Assembly (NCBI RefSeq): GCF_014646295.1
Contig: NZ_BMNE01000005.1
Span: 1 to 39,730, forward strand
Direction of reading: 5' to 3'
Length of the DNA stretch: 39,730 nucleotides
Source of the DNA: Nocardia rhizosphaerihabitans
GTDB taxonomy: Bacteria; Actinomycetota; Actinomycetes; Mycobacteriales; Mycobacteriaceae
Below, in pieces: positions 23,837 to 31,952 of this stretch. The stretch's first letter is position 1. Each line of letters begins with the position of its first letter. The translations under genes and the position numbers were made by a program. Under the pieces are notes generated by a model, which was not told where the DNA came from, ran no database searches, and worked only from the letters and a program-made list of their open reading frames with translations.

Positions 23837-25576
23837 GTGACCGATCAGCAACTCGCGGACCAGCCGGCGTCGAGTGGTACCCGGCCTGGCCGCGGAGTGC
23901 AGTACGTCGCGCCCGCCCAGCTCGCCCCCGACCTGCGCTCGATAGATGCGCGAGATAAGCCGAGCCGCAACGATTCGCTGACCGCGCAGCTGTCGACGGT
24001 GATCGGCGGCCCGGTCGGCGAGCACGCGCTGATCGGCCGGGTGCGGTTCTGGACGCCGCTGCGGGTGATGTTCGCCTTCACCGTGGTATTCCTCGCGCTC
24101 GGCTGGTTCGCGAAGGCGGGCTGCATCCAGCAGACCGGCGACGGCGCGGGCGGCCTCATGCTGGACTGGAACAACGGCCGCCAGTACGTGGCCATGTGCT
24201 ACTCCGACACGGTGCCGCTCTACGGCGCGGAACGGCTCAACGAGGGCGCGTTCCCGTACAAGAAGTCCTGGACCGAGTCGACCCCCGACGGCGGCACCGA
24301 GACCAGATACATGGAGTATCCGGTGCTTTCGGGCCTGTACCAGTACGCGGCGATGCTGATCGGCAATGTCTGGGACAACCTGCCGTTGCCGGGCGCGCTG
24401 TCGGTGGTGGTGTATTTCAATGTCGTCGCGCTCGGTCTGGCAATGGGCTGGCTGATCACCGTGTGGGCGTCCTCGCGACTAGCCGGGCGGCGCGTCTGGG
24501 ACGCGGCGCTGATCGCGGTGTCGCCCTTGGTGATCGTGCACGCGTTCACCAACTTCGACGCGCTGGCAACGGCTTTCGCGGCCACCGGCCTGCTGGCCTG
24601 GGCACGGCGCAAACCGGTGCTGGCCGGTGTGCTGCTCGGTCTCGGCGGTGCGGCCAAGCTCTATCCGCTGCTGCTGCTCGGTCCGATTCTGGTGCTGTGC
24701 CTGCGCGCCGATCCGATGCAGCGACTACCCGCCGCGCGGGCGGGCCTGCGTTTGCGTGACGTCGACAGCCTCGACACCGCCCGCACCTGGCTGCGCGAAA
24801 CCCCAGCCAGGACACAATTCTTCGCGCTGCGCCCGCTCGGCGCGGCCACCCTCGCCGTGTTCGCCGCGGCGGGCACCTGGATCGCGGTGAACCTGCCGAT
24901 CGCCGTGCTGTATCCGGATGGCTGGCGAGAGTTCTTCCGGCTCAACACCACCCGGCACGCCGACCCGGATTCGATCTACAACGTGATCACCTCGTTCACC
25001 GGGTGGGGCGGTTTCGACGGGCCGCTCGAACACGGCCAGCCGCCGACCGTGCTGAACACCGTCTCGCTGCTGCTGTTCCTGACGGCCTGCGCCGGCATCG
25101 CCTACCTGGCGCTGACCGCGGCACGGCGCCCGCGGGTCGCGCAGCTGTGCTTCCTGGTCGTCGCCGCGTTCCTGCTGACGAACAAGGTGTGGAGCCCGCA
25201 GTACTCGCTGTGGCTGGTGCCGCTGGCGGTGCTCGCGCTCCCGCATCGGCGAATCCTGCTTGCCTGGATGACGATCGACGCGCTGGTCTGGGTACCGCGC
25301 ATGTACTACTACCTCGGCGAGGACGCCAAGGGCCTGCCCGAGCAGTGGTTCACCGGCACCGTCGTGCTGCGCGACCTCGCCGTCCTCGGCCTGTGCGCGC
25401 TGATCGTCCACGAGATCCTGCGTCCCCAGGACGATCTGGTGCGCCGCGACTACGTCGACGATCCGGCGGGCGGAATCCTCGACCGCGCACCCGACCCGCT
25501 GCTGCCGTGGCTGCCGCAATTCCTGCGCCCCCGGCAGGCCTGCACCAGTGTGCGACCCGCGTCGATGGTGGACTGA
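23837..25576 (+). CDS. Integral membrane glycosyltransferase-like protein (GT87 / DUF2029, Rv0051-like)
   Basis: Polytopic protein of 579 residues with about ten membrane helices after a soluble start (1-75). The first external loop, GGLMLDWNNGRQYVAMCYSD and TVPLYGAERLNEGAFPY, and YMEYPVLSGLYQYAAML are typical of GT87 polyprenyl-phosphomannose-dependent mannosyltransferases. FTNFDALATAFAATGLLAWA, LGGAAKLYPLLLLGP and TNKVWSPQYSLWLVPLAVLA are further conserved motifs. It follows ponA1 after 21 bases and corresponds to Rv0051, so it probably acts on an envelope glycan; donor and acceptor are unknown. GTG start at 23837. It converges with the next gene, stops being three bases apart. Confidence 0.88.
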   Translation: MTDQQLADQPASSGTRPGRGVQYVAPAQLAPDLRSIDARDKPSRNDSLTAQLSTVIGGPVGEHALIGRVRFWTPLRVMFAFTVVFLALGWFAKAGCIQQTGDGAGGLMLDWNNGRQYVAMCYSDTVPLYGAERLNEGAFPYKKSWTESTPDGGTETRYMEYPVLSGLYQYAAMLIGNVWDNLPLPGALSVVVYFNVVALGLAMGWLITVWASSRLAGRRVWDAALIAVSPLVIVHAFTNFDALATAFAATGLLAWARRKPVLAGVLLGLGGAAKLYPLLLLGPILVLCLRADPMQRLPAARAGLRLRDVDSLDTARTWLRETPARTQFFALRPLGAATLAVFAAAGTWIAVNLPIAVLYPDGWREFFRLNTTRHADPDSIYNVITSFTGWGGFDGPLEHGQPPTVLNTVSLLLFLTACAGIAYLALTAARRPRVAQLCFLVVAAFLLTNKVWSPQYSLWLVPLAVLALPHRRILLAWMTIDALVWVPRMYYYLGEDAKGLPEQWFTGTVVLRDLAVLGLCALIVHEILRPQDDLVRRDYVDDPAGGILDRAPDPLLPWLPQFLRPRQACTSVRPASMVD

Positions 25577-25579
25577 GCG

Positions 25580-27100
25580 CTACATCCGCAGGTAGCGGGC
25601 CTGGAGCTCGGGTTCGGCCGGGAGCATGTCGAGGTCGAGTTCCCAGGCGTTGCCGGTCCACGGGTCGAACAGCGGGGTGCCGGGCATGGTGGGCAGGTGC
25701 CTGCACGACTGGGACAGCAACGACAGCGGGCCGTCACCGAAGTCGACACCGCCGCTGCCGACGATCACCAGCGACAGCCCGATCAGATCGCCGCGCACCA
25801 TCAGCTGACCCAGGTGCACCACATCGGTGGCCTGATAACCGTGCGGGAAGTCGGCCGCCACCAGGATCCGATGCTCGGACGGTGGCACAGCTTGCCCACT
25901 GTTGTAAGCGATTTCGGCGAGCTCGGCCGCGTGCGCCAGCGCGCCGAGGCGACCCGGGATGTCGGCGTGGTCGACGATGACCGGACCCGCGAGCAGCGGG
26001 GCGAGCGGAGCGGCGAGCCCGCGCAGGCCACCGGTGAGGTCGATCAGGTCGACCCGGGTCGGCTTGTCCGGCAGCGCCGCGACCAGCCGCGCCACCAGCG
26101 CGCCGACCACGCGGGACGCGGCGGCGCTGGACTCGGAGTCGACCCACAGCGGCCGATTCAGCGGCACCGGAACGCAATACGGTACGCGCAGCTCACCGCG
26201 GTCGTGCGCGTACAGCTCGCCGAGCCGGATGCCGTCGCTGCGTGCGGCTTTCGTGGTCCAGGCCGGGGCGAGCCAGGAGGCGAGCGCGGCGGGCATGACG
26301 GAATCGGCCTCGGCGATCTCGCGAGCAAGGTGGTCGCTGTCGCGTCGATGATCCGAATCGGCGAGGCCGACCAGCTCGTCGTGCCTGCGTTGCGCCTCGG
26401 CGCGAGCCGCGTCAGCGGCCGGGGTGTTGCGGGTCGCCGGGTTCGAGACCGCGTCGGAGAGTTCCTGATCCAGCCGTTTGGCGGCGTAGTCGCGGGCCGA
26501 GACCAGTGCGGCCGCGGAACGGGCCGCGTCCTCGAAGATCATCCACATCCGCTGCAGACCGTGCTCGACCTCGAGCGGGATGCCCGGCGCACCGGCGGGC
26601 CGCTCGGCCGTCTCGGTCGGCGTGGTGGCCTGCGGTGTCGCGGGGGCGGGCACGCCGTGGGCGGGCAGCAGCTGCGCCGCCCCGCCGTCATACCCCTGGC
26701 CGAGCGCGCGCAGCTTCCAGCCGCCACCGCGGCGATACACCTCGAAGCAGATCAGCGCGCTCTCCCCCGCGGTGGGTGAGATCACGAATTCGGCTGTGGG
26801 CGTGCCGTTCTCGGTCAGTGTCGCGGTGACGGTGCCGAGCACGTGCCCGGCGGTGACGAACAGGAGCACGGCATGCGCGTCCGACCTGACCTGCGCCAGT
26901 GCGATATCCACCGCGCCACCGGCGAAGGTGACGCCGGGAGCCGCGGGCCGCGACGCACACACATGATCGTGCTCGTCGCGTACCCGCAGATCCTCGCCCA
27001 CCACCAGCGCACCGAGATCGACGGTGCCTGCGGTGTGCGCGGTGAAACGCACGGTGTCGGCGGTCAGCGCGGTGTTCTGACCCGCCTTCAGGTGAATCAC
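25580..27100 (-). CDS. TerD-domain protein fused to an FtsK-like domain without Walker A
   Basis: Protein of 506 residues. Residues 1-145 form a divergent TerD domain (LKAGQNTALT, ICFEVYRRGGGWKLRALGQGYDGGAAQLL) without the acidic Ca2+-binding clusters. A Pro/Thr linker (150-172) leads to a helical, charged segment (175-290). Residues about 300-495 resemble degenerate FtsK/HerA-type ATPases: VPYCVPVPLNRPLWVDSESS in the strand and P-loop position, where GxxGxGKS is replaced by DSESSAAAS (321-329), HRILVAADFPHGY (410-422) in the Walker B position, and LSLVIVGSGGVDFG. ATP hydrolysis is thus doubtful. It follows the double-TerD gene after 27 bases on the same transcript. A scaffold role in the Ter system is inference. 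Confidence 0.72.
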   Translation of the reverse strand: MIHLKAGQNTALTADTVRFTAHTAGTVDLGALVVGEDLRVRDEHDHVCASRPAAPGVTFAGGAVDIALAQVRSDAHAVLLFVTAGHVLGTVTATLTENGTPTAEFVISPTAGESALICFEVYRRGGGWKLRALGQGYDGGAAQLLPAHGVPAPATPQATTPTETAERPAGAPGIPLEVEHGLQRMWMIFEDAARSAAALVSARDYAAKRLDQELSDAVSNPATRNTPAADAARAEAQRRHDELVGLADSDHRRDSDHLAREIAEADSVMPAALASWLAPAWTTKAARSDGIRLGELYAHDRGELRVPYCVPVPLNRPLWVDSESSAAASRVVGALVARLVAALPDKPTRVDLIDLTGGLRGLAAPLAPLLAGPVIVDHADIPGRLGALAHAAELAEIAYNSGQAVPPSEHRILVAADFPHGYQATDVVHLGQLMVRGDLIGLSLVIVGSGGVDFGDGPLSLLSQSCRHLPTMPGTPLFDPWTGNAWELDLDMLPAEPELQARYLRM

Positions 27101-27127
27101 GTGTATGCCCTGCTCTGTTCGTACTGC

Positions 27128-28489
27128 CTAGTCTCTGCCGAGGAACCGGCCCAGCTGCGGCACGGCCTCACCGGGATGCTTGGCCTGGAAGCCCTCGCCG
27201 AGCGCCTGCATCTTCCAGTCACCGCCGACCCGGTACACCTTGGCCATCGCCATCGCCGTGAACGGCATGCCGCCTGCGAGGGTGTAGCGGGCGAGTTCAC
27301 CGTTGGTGGTGCCGTCGATCAAGCGGCAGAACGCGTTCTGCACCTGTTCGAAGGTGTGCCCCTTGTAGGAGGTGACGATGAACAGCAGCGTGGAGATGTG
27401 CGCGGGGATCCTGGTCAGATCCACCAGGATCATCTCGTCGTCGCCCTCGCCCTCGCCGGTCAGGTTGTCGCCCTGGTGGCGCACCGAGCCGTCCTTGGAC
27501 GACAACTGGCCGTAGTAGGCGACGTCGACGAGGTTCTGGTCGGCGAACAGGCAGACCGAGGCGTCCAGGTCGATGTCGACCGTGCGATTGCCGAACATGC
27601 CGCGGGTGCGCACCGGGTCCCAGCCCAGGCCCATCTTGACGAAGGTGAGCGCGGCGCCGCCCTCCTTGCGCAGGGTGACCCGCTGGCCTTTCTGCAGGCT
27701 GACCGGGCGGTCCTTGCTCAGGCTGATCTCACCGGCAGGCTGCGGCGGGGCGGCCTGCGCGGGCGGCGGGTAGCCGGAGCCGGGACCGGGCGGCGGCGGG
27801 TAACCGCCGGCCGGCGGCTGCTGCGCCGGGGCGGGCGGCGGCGGGTAGCCACCGCCGGGCGGGGCGTAGGCGGGCGCGGGCTGCTGCGGGTAGCTCGGCG
27901 CCGACTGCGCCGGATACGCGGGCGGCGCCTGCTGCGGCGCCGGCTGCGGCGGGGCGGCCTGCTGCGCGGCGGCGGGCGCGGGCGAATCGTCCACCTGCAC
28001 ACCGTGATCGGTGACCAGCGCGGCGAACCCACCGGCATAGCCCTGACCGACGGCGCGCACTTTCCAGCTGCCCTGACGGCGGTACAGCTCGAGCGCGATC
28101 ACGATCGACTCGGCGTTGAGCCCGTCGATCCGGTACTCGAACAGCCGATTACCAGCGGCGTCGGAGACGATCGCGGTGGGCGGGGCGAACCGGCCGAAGT
28201 TGCTCGTCGCGTCGTCGAGGGTGATGACGGCGCGGATCTGGTCGATGTCGGCGGGCACCGAGGGCAGCGAAACCGCAAGGGAGGCCGCCTGACCCGCCGG
28301 ACCGGGGCGCAGATCGACGCCGGGCCCACTCGGCTGGTTGTAGAAGACGAAATCGGCATCGGTGCGGACCTTGCCCTGCTCGGTCACGAGCAGTGCGGAC
28401 AGATCGGCCGGTGCCGTGAGCTGAAGCGAGATCACCACGTCACTGACGGCCAGTGGACCGTTCTGGCCCTTGGCGAGTGTTGCAGACAA
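27128..28489 (-). CDS. Double TerD-domain protein with Pro/Gln/Tyr-rich linker
   Basis: Protein of 453 residues. The first TerD domain (1-165) opens MSATLAKGQNGPL and ends WKVRAVGQGYAGGFAALV but lacks the acidic metal loops. A low-complexity linker (168-253) is built from Pro, Ala, Gln, Gly and Tyr. The second domain (254-453) keeps LTFVKMGLGWDP, DIDLDASV (305-312) and GDNLTGEGEGDDE (340-352), the Ca2+-binding pattern of TerD, and ends WKMQALGEGFQAKHPGEAV. The start codon is TTG at 28489 behind GAAGGG. A TAGAGT box at 28525-28530 on this strand could be the -10. It heads the transcript with the TerD-FtsK-like gene. Confidence 0.88.
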   Translation of the reverse strand: MSATLAKGQNGPLAVSDVVISLQLTAPADLSALLVTEQGKVRTDADFVFYNQPSGPGVDLRPGPAGQAASLAVSLPSVPADIDQIRAVITLDDATSNFGRFAPPTAIVSDAAGNRLFEYRIDGLNAESIVIALELYRRQGSWKVRAVGQGYAGGFAALVTDHGVQVDDSPAPAAAQQAAPPQPAPQQAPPAYPAQSAPSYPQQPAPAYAPPGGGYPPPPAPAQQPPAGGYPPPPGPGSGYPPPAQAAPPQPAGEISLSKDRPVSLQKGQRVTLRKEGGAALTFVKMGLGWDPVRTRGMFGNRTVDIDLDASVCLFADQNLVDVAYYGQLSSKDGSVRHQGDNLTGEGEGDDEMILVDLTRIPAHISTLLFIVTSYKGHTFEQVQNAFCRLIDGTTNGELARYTLAGGMPFTAMAMAKVYRVGGDWKMQALGEGFQAKHPGEAVPQLGRFLGRD

Positions 28490-28524
28490 GTTCGACCCTT
28501 CGCTTGTCGGTGCGGTCGCCTGTC

Positions 28525-28530
28525 ACTCTA
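28525..28530 (-). promoter_or_regulatory. Possible -10 of the TerD-fusion operon
   Basis: The minus strand reads TAGAGT here, 36-41 bases upstream of the TTG start, with GGACGC-like bases about 17 upstream. The 167-base region 28490-28656 is a divergent promoter region, also serving the AIM24 genes on the plus strand (TAGGGT at 28591-28596 is a weak candidate there). Confidence 0.33.
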
Positions 28531-28656
28531 CGAGAAAGCGAGCGCGAGCGTCCGCGCTCCGCAGCCACCGCGCGTGCCCGATCGATCGGTTAGGGTGACC
28601 ACGCAGTAGATATCGGGCATTCCACCCGCCTGTCCAGAGGGGACTCCAGGGCCGTC

Positions 28657-29280
28657 ATGGCGCAGCTGTTCGAACAATCGAAGAAGGTGATCGAGGCCCA
28701 CCTCGCGGGGACGAGTATCCGCGCGATCTCCGGCTCGATGGTCGCCTACGAAGGCAATGTGCAGTTCAAATCGGCCGGGTTCGGCGGCGGCGAGGGCGTG
28801 CTGTCCGGCCTCAAGCGCCGCGCCACCGGCGAGAAGCTGTCGCTCATGGAATGCACCGGCAACGGTCGCGTGTTCTTCGCCGTGAACGGCCAGAACGTCA
28901 CCGTGGTCGACCTGAACAACGAGACGCTGCAGGTCGAGTCGCAGCAGTTGCTCGCCTTCGCGGGCAATCTGCGCACCGATGTGCGGTTCGCCGGTGTCGG
29001 CGGCATGTCGGCGGGCAACGGCCTGTTCACCACCACCGTCAGCGGACAGGGCCAGGTGGCGTTGCTGTCGGCGGGCGGTCCGCTGATCCATCTCGAGGTC
29101 TCGCCGCAGTATCCGCTGATCGTGGATCCGGACGCGTTCGTCGCGGCCCGCGGCAACCTCAACCAGTCCTTCGTCACCGATGTCTCCTGGCGCACGATGG
29201 TCGGCCAGGACGCGGGCGAGGCGTTCTCACTGCGGTGGGACGGCCAGGGTGTCGTGCTGATCCAGCCGGCGGAACGGTAG
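28657..29280 (+). CDS. AIM24-family protein (first of three)
   Basis: Protein of 207 residues of the AIM24 (DUF124) family, a beta-rich fold related to tryptophan-RNA-binding attenuators by structure. Marks are GGEGVLSGLKRRATGEKLSL, GRVFFAVNGQNVTVVDLN, ESQQLLAFAGNLRTDVRF, GNGLFTTTVSGQGQVALLS and a repeat of the same strand pattern to GQGVVLIQPAE. No signal peptide or membrane segment. AIM24 genes recur in bacterial Ter neighbourhoods, though their molecular role is unknown. It starts the plus-strand operon divergent from the TerD fusions; the second copy starts nine bases downstream. Confidence 0.88.
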   Translation: MAQLFEQSKKVIEAHLAGTSIRAISGSMVAYEGNVQFKSAGFGGGEGVLSGLKRRATGEKLSLMECTGNGRVFFAVNGQNVTVVDLNNETLQVESQQLLAFAGNLRTDVRFAGVGGMSAGNGLFTTTVSGQGQVALLSAGGPLIHLEVSPQYPLIVDPDAFVAARGNLNQSFVTDVSWRTMVGQDAGEAFSLRWDGQGVVLIQPAER

Positions 29281-29289
29281 GGGACGGCG

Positions 29290-29988
29290 ATGTTCGAGAA
29301 GGTCAACAGCAAGGTCGTCAAGGTCGATGTCGGGCAGGCGGGCGGCGTCGTCGCCCGGACCGGCGCGATGTTGTTCTACCAGGGTCAGATCGCGTTCGCG
29401 CCGCACCAGATTCCCGGCGCCGGGCCCGGGATGGGCGGCGGCGGGCTGATGCGAATGGCGGGCGCCATGATGGCGGGCGAGCACGAGCGCACCATGCTGG
29501 CGCGCGGAAACGGCGTCGTCCATTACGGATTCGCCGGGCTCGAGGTGCACGTGGTGCAGATGCAGCAGGGCGCGGTGCTGCGCGCCGAGGCCTCGCGACT
29601 GCTGGCCAACACCGCGGGTCTGCAGGCCTCGGTCGTCTCGGTGGCGAGTTCCGGTGGTGGCGGCGGTGGTGGCGGCCTGATGGGTGCGCTGCGCGGCGCA
29701 GCCGCCGGTGTCGCGACCGGCCAGGGCATGTTCACCACCCAGCTCAGCGGACAGGGTTCGGCGGTGCTGCTGGCCCACGGCGGTTTCCTGGAACTGCAAG
29801 TGGGCGGGCCGAATCCGGTGGTCGTCGACCCGCAGGCGTTCGTCGCCGCCTACGGCAATGTGCAGACCGAACTCAAGGCGGCGATGAGCTGGCGCGACGC
29901 GGTCGGCCGCGGCGCCGGCGAGGCGATGCAATTGCATTGCCACGGACAGGGTGTCGTGTACGTGCAGGCCTCAGAAGAGAAGTTGTGA
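29290..29988 (+). CDS. AIM24-family protein (second of three)
   Basis: Protein of 232 residues. MFEKVNSKVVKVDVGQAGGV, RTGAMLFYQGQIAF, EASRLLANTAGLQASVV and GQGMFTTQLSGQGSAVLLAH show the AIM24 pattern. Two insertions are peculiar: a Gly/Met-rich stretch (GMGGGGLMRMAGAMMAG, about 47-63) and a glycine run (SGGGGGGGGLMGALRGAAAG, about 120-139). Both could contact membranes or be flexible loops. ATG preceded by GGGGA, coupled closely to its neighbours. Confidence 0.87.
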   Translation: MFEKVNSKVVKVDVGQAGGVVARTGAMLFYQGQIAFAPHQIPGAGPGMGGGGLMRMAGAMMAGEHERTMLARGNGVVHYGFAGLEVHVVQMQQGAVLRAEASRLLANTAGLQASVVSVASSGGGGGGGGLMGALRGAAAGVATGQGMFTTQLSGQGSAVLLAHGGFLELQVGGPNPVVVDPQAFVAAYGNVQTELKAAMSWRDAVGRGAGEAMQLHCHGQGVVYVQASEEKL

Positions 29989-29992
29989 GTCG

Positions 29993-30757
29993 ATGAGCCA
30001 AATCCTCTCCCCGATGAATCTCGGTGCCAGCGACAACATCCCGGGCAACAGCTACGCCTACTGCATCGACCTGACCGGCCCGTGGTTCATGCGCAAGGGC
30101 GCGATGATCGCCTACTACGGCCAGATCCAGTTCCAGATGCTCACCCACGGCCTGCAGGGCAACCTCATGCACATGGTGAGCAGCCAGTTCTCGGCGCCGC
30201 TGTTCGCCGGTGAGTACGTGGTGGCCGAGGGCCACGGCAAGCTGATCATCGGCGACCGCGGCTACGACATCAATTCCTACGATCTCGAGGACGGCAACCT
30301 CACCATCCGCGGCGCCAACCTGCTCGCCTTCGAGCCGGGCCTGGCGCTCAAGCAGTCGATCGTGCCCGGCTTCCTCACCCTGATCGGCACCGGCAAGTTC
30401 CTCGCCTCCTCCAACGGCCCGGTCATGTTCGCCGAGCCCCCGCTGCGCGTCGACCCCGAAGCGCTGGTCGGCTGGGCCGACTGCCCCTCCCCCAGCCACC
30501 ACTACGACCAGGGCTGGATCGGCAGCTTCCTGGCGGCCGGTGCGGCCAGGATGGGCGCCAACTCGGGCGAGGAGCGCCAGTTCGACTTCACCGGCGCCGG
30601 CACCGTGCTGATCCAGTCCTCGGAGAAGGTCATGAGCGACAACGCGCTGGTCAGGACCATCGAAGGGCAGCTGCAGAGCGGTATCACCGTGGGTGGTCTG
30701 CAACGGATCCAAGGGGTCGTCCAGCAGCAGCTCGCCGGTCAGCAGCAGCACTACTGA
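29993..30757 (+). CDS. AIM24-family protein (third of three)
   Basis: Protein of 254 residues from the ATG at 29993, four bases after the previous stop. It contains YCIDLTGPWFMRKGAMIAYY, GEYVVAEGHGKLIIGDRGYD, ANLLAFEPGLALKQSIV and FDFTGAGTVLIQSSEKV. Unlike the first two, it has an extended C-terminal helix (RTIEGQLQSGITVGGLQRIQ, then a Gln-rich end). The three AIM24 proteins differ enough to suggest a hetero-oligomer rather than redundancy. No clear terminator is seen in the 135 bases after it. Confidence 0.88.
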   Translation: MSQILSPMNLGASDNIPGNSYAYCIDLTGPWFMRKGAMIAYYGQIQFQMLTHGLQGNLMHMVSSQFSAPLFAGEYVVAEGHGKLIIGDRGYDINSYDLEDGNLTIRGANLLAFEPGLALKQSIVPGFLTLIGTGKFLASSNGPVMFAEPPLRVDPEALVGWADCPSPSHHYDQGWIGSFLAAGAARMGANSGEERQFDFTGAGTVLIQSSEKVMSDNALVRTIEGQLQSGITVGGLQRIQGVVQQQLAGQQQHY

Positions 30758-30892
30758 GCGAGCTCTTCGGGCGGGCGGAAATATTCTGAAACGAGTACAC
30801 TCCAAAAGCTGACGGCGCATGCGGGAGTGCCGTTACGGTGAGGGCCGCCGAGAGTATGAGTCGGCGGTTGCTCGATCAGAGGAGTGGGCGCA

Positions 30893-31942
30893 GTGCAGCG
30901 TCGCAGCATTCGACGGGTCGTGGCGGCGGTGCTGTGCGCTGTTGCCGCGTCGATCGTTTCCGGTATCCCAGTGTCCGCCGCGCCTGTCGGTGCGCCCGGT
31001 GTGACTCTCGGCTCCGTGACCTCGCCGGATGGGTCCTTCATCGAGCGGATGGAGGTCACCGATGCGCGGCATCTGCGGCTGTTCGTGCACTCGGCCGCGA
31101 TGAATCAGACGTTCCCGGTCGATGTCCAGCGTCCGGCCGATACCGCTACTCCGAAACCGGCGCTGTATCTGCTCAACGGTGCGGGTGGCGGGGTGGACCG
31201 CGCCTCGTGGCAGCTGCGGACCGATGCGTTGGACTTCTTGTCCGACAAGGACGTCAACGTCGTGCAGATCATCGGCGGGGCGTGGACGTTTTACACCGAT
31301 TGGGTCAAGCCGGACCCGGTGCTCGGCGTGAACAAGTGGCAGACCTACATCGCCGAGGAGCTGCCGCCGCTCATCGATGCGGCGCTGGGCACCAACGGGG
31401 TCAATGCCATTGCGGGCCTGTCGATGTCGGGTATCCCCGTGCTGAACTTGGCCATCGCCAAGCCCGGCCTGTTCCGCAGCGCGGCGGTCTACAGCGGGCT
31501 CACCCAGGTCAGTGATCCGGCGGGACAGCAGGCGGTGAAGCTGACCGTCGAGCTGTACGGCGGCGGTGATGCCGAGAACATGTGGGGTCCGGTCGGTGGG
31601 CCGCTGTGGGCGGCCAACGATCCGCTGGTCAATGCCGAAAAGTTGCGCGGTACACATCTTTTCGTGTCCACCGGCACCGGCATCCCGGGCATTCACGATC
31701 AGCCCGGTGGCCCGTTCCGGATGGAGAAGCCCGCCGATACGCCCAAGACCGTGGCCCTCGGTGCGCTGATCGAGGGCGCGATCTTCGTGTCCTCGCACAA
31801 CCTGCAGGCACGGCTGGATCAGCTCGGCATCCCCGGCACGTTCGTCTACCGCGAGACCGGCACCCACTCGTGGGGGTACTGGCAGGACGATCTCAAGACG
31901 TCGTGGCCGGTGCTGGCGAAGGGGCTGTTCCCTCAGCCTTGA
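30893..31942 (+). CDS. Antigen 85-type mycolyltransferase / esterase
   Basis: Secreted alpha/beta hydrolase of 349 residues. A basic n-region and hydrophobic core (RRSIRRVVAAVLCAVAASIV) lead to cleavage near VSA-AP. YLLNGAGGGVDRASWQ is the oxyanion region, NAIAGLSMSG holds the nucleophile (Ser about 177) as in GLSMAxS of antigen 85, and ETGTHSWGYWQDDL holds the catalytic His (about 325) in the HxWxxW context. Such enzymes pass mycolates between trehalose mycolates and the arabinogalactan. GTG 30893 is chosen because AGGAG (30880-30884) is eight bases away; GTG 30884 overlaps it. It sits after the AIM24 genes but 135 bases away, so its link with the Ter island may be chance. Confidence 0.88.
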   Translation: MQRRSIRRVVAAVLCAVAASIVSGIPVSAAPVGAPGVTLGSVTSPDGSFIERMEVTDARHLRLFVHSAAMNQTFPVDVQRPADTATPKPALYLLNGAGGGVDRASWQLRTDALDFLSDKDVNVVQIIGGAWTFYTDWVKPDPVLGVNKWQTYIAEELPPLIDAALGTNGVNAIAGLSMSGIPVLNLAIAKPGLFRSAAVYSGLTQVSDPAGQQAVKLTVELYGGGDAENMWGPVGGPLWAANDPLVNAEKLRGTHLFVSTGTGIPGIHDQPGGPFRMEKPADTPKTVALGALIEGAIFVSSHNLQARLDQLGIPGTFVYRETGTHSWGYWQDDLKTSWPVLAKGLFPQP

Positions 31943-31952
31943 TACCGGTTCC

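Noticed and set aside
20996..24025. Open frame of 1009 codons antisense to ponA1
   Set aside because: It is a compositional shadow of ponA1: Arg/Gly/His/Val-rich, no domain, no ribosome site. The plus-strand gene is certain.
27720..28000. Low-complexity GC repeat as a possible CRISPR or VNTR
   Set aside because: Units are irregular and all lie in frame within the Pro/Gln/Gly/Tyr linker of the double TerD protein, so this is coding low complexity without spacers.
26843..28609. Plus-strand frame of 588 codons opposite the TerD fusions
   Set aside because: The minus strand has clear TerD domains. The Arg/Gly-rich repeat in this frame merely mirrors the Pro-rich linker.
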